From Micavibrio sp. (GTDB lineage: Bacteria > Pseudomonadota > Alphaproteobacteria > Micavibrionales > Micavibrionaceae), in the NCBI GenBank assembly GCA_027066695.1, contig JAMONE010000057.1, forward strand, positions 1 to 15,134: 15,134 bases of DNA, given 5' to 3'. Position numbers and translations under genes: made by a program. The notes beneath the pieces are model-generated. The model saw only the letters and a program-made list of their open reading frames with translations. It was not told the origin of the DNA and ran no database searches. Positions within the stretch are counted from its first letter, which is position 1. The number at the start of each line of letters is the position of its first letter. Shown here piece after piece: positions 14,078-15,134 of this stretch.

Positions 14078-14751
14078 TGACCAATACCGCAAAAAGAAAT
14101 ATTACTATGCCTCAAACATTTGAGAAGCAAGAAAGCGCTTTTATTAGTGATGTAAGTTTTAAGGAAATTGAAGAAGAGTTTTCTATTTTTTTGTCCCAAA
14201 GTGTGCGTTTGGAAGTGAAACAGGCGTTGAGTTTATATGCTTTGGTCAGGGATATTGAGCGCTCAGGGATAAGTGTGTCTGATTTGGTTTCTGAGCTATT
14301 GGCTCATCTTAAAAACCTAGATGCATTTTTAGAGTTTTTTGTGCTTGCAGACAGGGGAGATAATAATCAAAGAAAAACTAGATCTTATCTTTTGAAGTAT
14401 CAAGATAAGACAAATTCTCAAGTGCCTTTGGCTCGATTAACTACAGCGCCTTTGAAGCAATATAGGAGTTTACTGTGCAATGTACTGTTTGAACTTAATG
14501 ATAAGGCTGGAATTGATGGTAGGTCTAAGAATGTTGGGTTTCAAACTCTTTTGAGGTTGCTCATTCCTATTCACAATAATGTTATGGCCGAGAATAATCG
14601 CTTGAGGCTAAAAAAAGCAGAGTTTCTAATATTCTTATTTAGCCGCATTGCTCCAGCTTATCGTCCAAAGCAGGGATTTGACTATACCTCAGAAGATGCT
14701 CTTAATAAAAAAACTCAGAGGATGTCAGCTAAAATAAGAGGACAAAAATAA
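14077..14751 (+). CDS. Hypothetical island protein, coupled to integrase
   Basis: 224 residues from the ATG at 14077, whose A is the last base of the integrase stop (TGATG). AGGAGG at 14063-14068 lies 8 bases upstream, so this ATG is preferred over the TTG at 14074. The overlap means translational coupling with integrase. The protein is soluble and largely helical by composition, rich in Leu, Lys, Arg and Ser. It shows 'EVKQALSLYALVRDIERSG' near residue 45-63 and a basic C-terminus. No enzyme motif or helix-turn-helix stands out and I do not recognise it. A role in recombination, such as accessory or directionality control, is only a guess from position. Confidence 0.72.
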   Translation: MTNTAKRNITMPQTFEKQESAFISDVSFKEIEEEFSIFLSQSVRLEVKQALSLYALVRDIERSGISVSDLVSELLAHLKNLDAFLEFFVLADRGDNNQRKTRSYLLKYQDKTNSQVPLARLTTAPLKQYRSLLCNVLFELNDKAGIDGRSKNVGFQTLLRLLIPIHNNVMAENNRLRLKKAEFLIFLFSRIAPAYRPKQGFDYTSEDALNKKTQRMSAKIRGQK

Positions 14752-14786
14752 ATAAGATATTCTAAGTTTTGTCCGGCGAAACTCCT

Positions 14787-14843
14787 ATGTTACCTGCTGT
14801 AGGATTTCTTTGTAACTTAATAAACAAAGGAATATGCAAATGA
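14787..14843 (+). CDS. Possible 18-residue leader peptide before alpA
   Basis: ATG at 14787 opens an 18-codon frame (MLPAVGFLCNLINKGICK) whose TGA overlaps the alpA ATG as ATGA, a classic coupling layout. Its start resembles the LPETGFL of AlpA because it lies on one copy of a repeated DNA motif. No clear ribosome binding site is seen in front, so translation is uncertain. Confidence 0.25.
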   Translation: MLPAVGFLCNLINKGICK

Positions 14844-14877
14844 ATGACGTGCAAACATTACCTGAAACAGGATTTCT
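14790..14877 (+). repeat. Direct repeat TTACCTG-N4-AGGATTTCT, two copies 68 bp apart
   Basis: Copy 1 is at 14790-14809 (14790-14796 and 14801-14809) and copy 2 at 14858-14877. All 16 flanking bases match exactly, while the 4-base spacers differ (CTGT, AAAC). Copy 2 encodes LPETGFL of AlpA and copy 1 lies in its leader. Either a binding site for a regulator or the trace of a partial duplication. Confidence 0.7.
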
Positions 14878-15010
14878 AAGATTGCCTGAGGTTTTAAAAT
14901 TTATCCCTGTAAGCAAATCGACGTTTTGGGCGGGTATTAAAACCGGGCGCTTTCCAAAACCTCAGAAAATTTCTCCGCGTATCACGGTGTGGAGAGCTGA
15001 GGATATTTGA
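14840..15010 (+). pseudogene. alpA: AlpA-type excisionase/transcriptional regulator, C-terminally truncated
   Basis: 56 codons. ATG at 14840 is chosen because AAAGGA (14826-14831) lies 8 bases upstream; an in-frame ATG at 14834 would be too close. 'LPETGFLRLPEVLKFIPVSK' (residues 7-26) followed by 'STFWAGIKTGRFPKPQKIS' and 'ITVWRAEDI' match the small winged-helix AlpA family, which controls integrase expression and excision in P4-like islands. Relatives usually continue past 'W.VEDI' with a few more residues such as RALIE. Here TGA follows directly, and the bases from there resemble an insertion-sequence end. The DNA-binding core is nearly whole, so some function may remain. Confidence 0.75.
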
Positions 15011-15134
15011 TGTGCCCCTAGATTTGTAGACACCTTATTGCTTCGAATTGTGTTGTTGCTCAAAATTTATAGGCGACAACATATTGTTGTTACCATGTTT
15101 TCTTTTAGGATTATAGAACATTTCTATATAATCA
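15008..15134. mobile_element. Probable terminus of an IS3-like insertion sequence (partial)
   Basis: From 15008 the DNA reads TGA then TGTGCCCCTAGATTTGTAGA (15011-15030) and CACC. The pattern of a TG start, a CCCC run and a TAGACA-type end is like terminal inverted repeats of IS3-family elements. It begins exactly where the AlpA reading frame loses its family similarity. Inside, TGTTGTTGC (15051-15059) pairs with GCGACAACA (15073-15081) with one mismatch, and ACAACA-N3-TGTTGT (15076-15090) forms another hairpin. No transposase frame is reached before the window ends, so this is a tentative call. Confidence 0.4.

Noticed and set aside
1..15134. CRISPR array
   Set aside because: No regularly spaced repeats of 24-40 bp were seen; the only close direct repeats are the pairs described at the integrase and alpA leaders.

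Overview
This is chromosomal DNA from an AT-rich bacterium, most likely an alphaproteobacterium. The best lineage evidence is an Hsp20 gene next to a DUF1150 gene, a pairing I know from that class. A ROSE-like heat-sensor hairpin before hsp20, a class II (CP4-like) AroA and an alphaproteobacterial-type tRNA-Glu fit this. The genus cannot be told from the window.

Layout. 1-647: C-terminal part of an SsuA/NMT1-like ABC transporter substrate-binding protein, running off the left edge. 761-1623: two small genes I do not recognise, behind a good promoter and two mini-hairpins. 1688-2506: a rhomboid intramembrane protease whose ribosome binding site lies in a strong inverted repeat. 2620-3408 (minus): DUF1150 and Hsp20. 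3551-4204: a membrane-anchored pseudopilin-like protein. 4248-4317: a dispersed palindromic repeat. 4350-5732 (minus): cysteinyl-tRNA synthetase. 5820-8719: a tight plus-strand cluster of folE, pyrC and an unusual THUMP-like methyltransferase. 8861-11032: a membrane GGDEF-EAL protein with an intact EAL and a degenerate GGDEF. 11073-12413: aroA. 12425-12440: a perfect 16-bp parS partition site. 12606-12681: tRNA-Glu(UUC).

From 12682 rightward the window looks like the left end of an integrated island. A P4-type tyrosine integrase starts 163 bp past the tRNA. An unrecognised gene is translationally coupled to it. Next comes an AlpA-type excisionase/regulator that appears to be cut short, just before its C-terminus, by the terminus of an IS3-like element. 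The far island boundary is outside the window.

How the parts relate. The left and central genes are mostly housekeeping: Cys-tRNA charging, the first pterin step, the third pyrimidine step and EPSP synthesis. They are interleaved with a stress block (rhomboid, Hsp20, DUF1150) in which two 5' leaders could control translation by RNA structure. The points most worth a second look are the parS site beside a tRNA-island junction, the apparent IS disruption of alpA with a repeated TTACCTG-N4-AGGATTTCT motif and leader ORF in front of it, the ROSE-like hairpin, and the Bacteroidota-style methyltransferase in the folE-pyrC cluster.
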